A stretch of DNA of 5,447 nucleotides from Alphaproteobacteria bacterium (GTDB lineage Bacteria; Pseudomonadota; Alphaproteobacteria; RF32; UBA3637). Shown one piece after another: positions 5,041 to 5,447 of this stretch. The notes beneath the pieces are model-generated. The model did no database searches, was not told where the DNA came from, and worked only from the letters and a program-made list of their open reading frames with translations. A program made the translations under genes and the position numbers. Position 1 is the first letter of the stretch; every line of letters begins with the position of its first letter. The stretch lies in assembly GCA_017632555.1 (NCBI GenBank), contig JAGBRF010000067.1, forward strand, positions 1 through 5,447. The letters run 5' to 3'.

Positions 5041-5447
5041 CTAACGTTTTTTCAATTTTTCAGGAGATAAAGATACTCCGCGAACAACACGTCCCACCGG
5101 ACCCAAAGGTTTTATTTTCTTTCCGTCAACCAAAATATCTAAACCGCCAGCATTACCCGTTTTCAAAAACAGTTCGACATCGGATTCGGGAACGTCATAA
5201 GTTTCCCCTTTTTTCAAAGTGCGACTTAAAAGCAAAGTATCATCTTGTTCGATTTCAACCCAAACTTCTTCACGGGCAACGATTCGAACGGAACCTTTTT
5301 TGGATTTTGTATTTTGTGCGTTTTTTGTTTCCTGTACAACGGGCTTTTCTTTTTCAATCTGTTGAGCAATAACTTCTTCGATTTTTACATTTTCGGACAA
5401 AGTCGGTTCTTGCGCAATAAATACGGGTTGTTCGACTTGTGTTTCAC
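5041..5447 (-). CDS. rodZ: RodZ-like protein with DUF4115 domain, C-terminal part
   Basis: The frame is open to the window edge, so this is the last 134 complete codons of a longer gene; the cytoplasmic helix-turn-helix and the membrane segment expected in RodZ are outside. The visible part starts with a linker rich in E, Q, P, V and K (QVEQPVFIAQEP onward, to about 5290). A compact beta-rich domain of about 80 residues follows: SVRIVAREEVWVEIEQDD, then TLLLSRTLKKGETYDVP, LKTGNAGGLDILVDGK, and PLGPVGRVVRGVSLSPEKL. This order matches the DUF4115 domain of RodZ, which lies in the periplasm and helps RodZ anchor the MreB cytoskeleton for rod-shaped growth. The TTG near 5400 is only an internal codon. 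It is upstream of prfA on the same strand, 82 bases away. I am fairly sure of the domain, less so of the whole protein. Confidence 0.8.
   Translation of the reverse strand, partial: ETQVEQPVFIAQEPTLSENVKIEEVIAQQIEKEKPVVQETKNAQNTKSKKGSVRIVAREEVWVEIEQDDTLLLSRTLKKGETYDVPESDVELFLKTGNAGGLDILVDGKKIKPLGPVGRVVRGVSLSPEKLKKR

Noticed and set aside
1..5447. CRISPR array, tRNA, insertion sequence ends
   Set aside because: No regularly spaced repeats, cloverleaf-like sequence or transposase with terminal inverted repeats was seen.

Overview
The window looks like chromosomal DNA of an AT-rich Gram-negative bacterium, most likely an uncultured alphaproteobacterium of the host- or gut-associated low-GC type. 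The pointers are a VirD4-type coupling protein, a RodZ-like DUF4115 tail, and a compact rodZ-prfA-prmC string. The lineage is inferred from gene content and base composition only; no rRNA or marker search was possible.

Plus strand, 2-1792: a tight three-gene run that enters from the left. It holds the C-terminal part of a VirD4/TraG-family type IV secretion coupling ATPase, then a 205-residue protein with a previously unlabelled HNH-like beta-beta-alpha-metal motif, then a SMI1/KNR4 (SUKH) family protein whose start overlaps the preceding stop. The run ends at a strong hairpin (about 1796-1826) that can terminate transcription from both sides. A nuclease-like protein followed by an overlapping SUKH gene matches the layout of toxin-immunity pairs, and the coupling protein next door offers a possible export route. 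However, the position of the HNH general base is valine here, so activity is uncertain.

Minus strand, 3103 down to 1837: a three-gene cassette of small, charged, soluble proteins of unknown function. It has its own near-consensus sigma70 promoter (TTGACA, 17 bp, TACAAT) whose -35 box contains the stop codon of prmC. Two of the proteins are diverged paralogues, and the third carries an internal duplication of about 45 residues. All three genes have clear Shine-Dalgarno sites, which move two of the starts two codons inward.

Minus strand, 5447 down to 3104: a housekeeping run of rodZ (C-terminal part only), prfA (release factor 1) and prmC (the methyltransferase that modifies the GGQ glutamine of release factors). 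prfA and prmC overlap by a few bases, so enzyme and substrate are probably translationally coupled. The 82-base gap between rodZ and prfA holds a small hairpin and a TATAAT box. No tRNA, rRNA, CRISPR array or insertion sequence was seen, and no gene-free stretch exceeds 300 bases.
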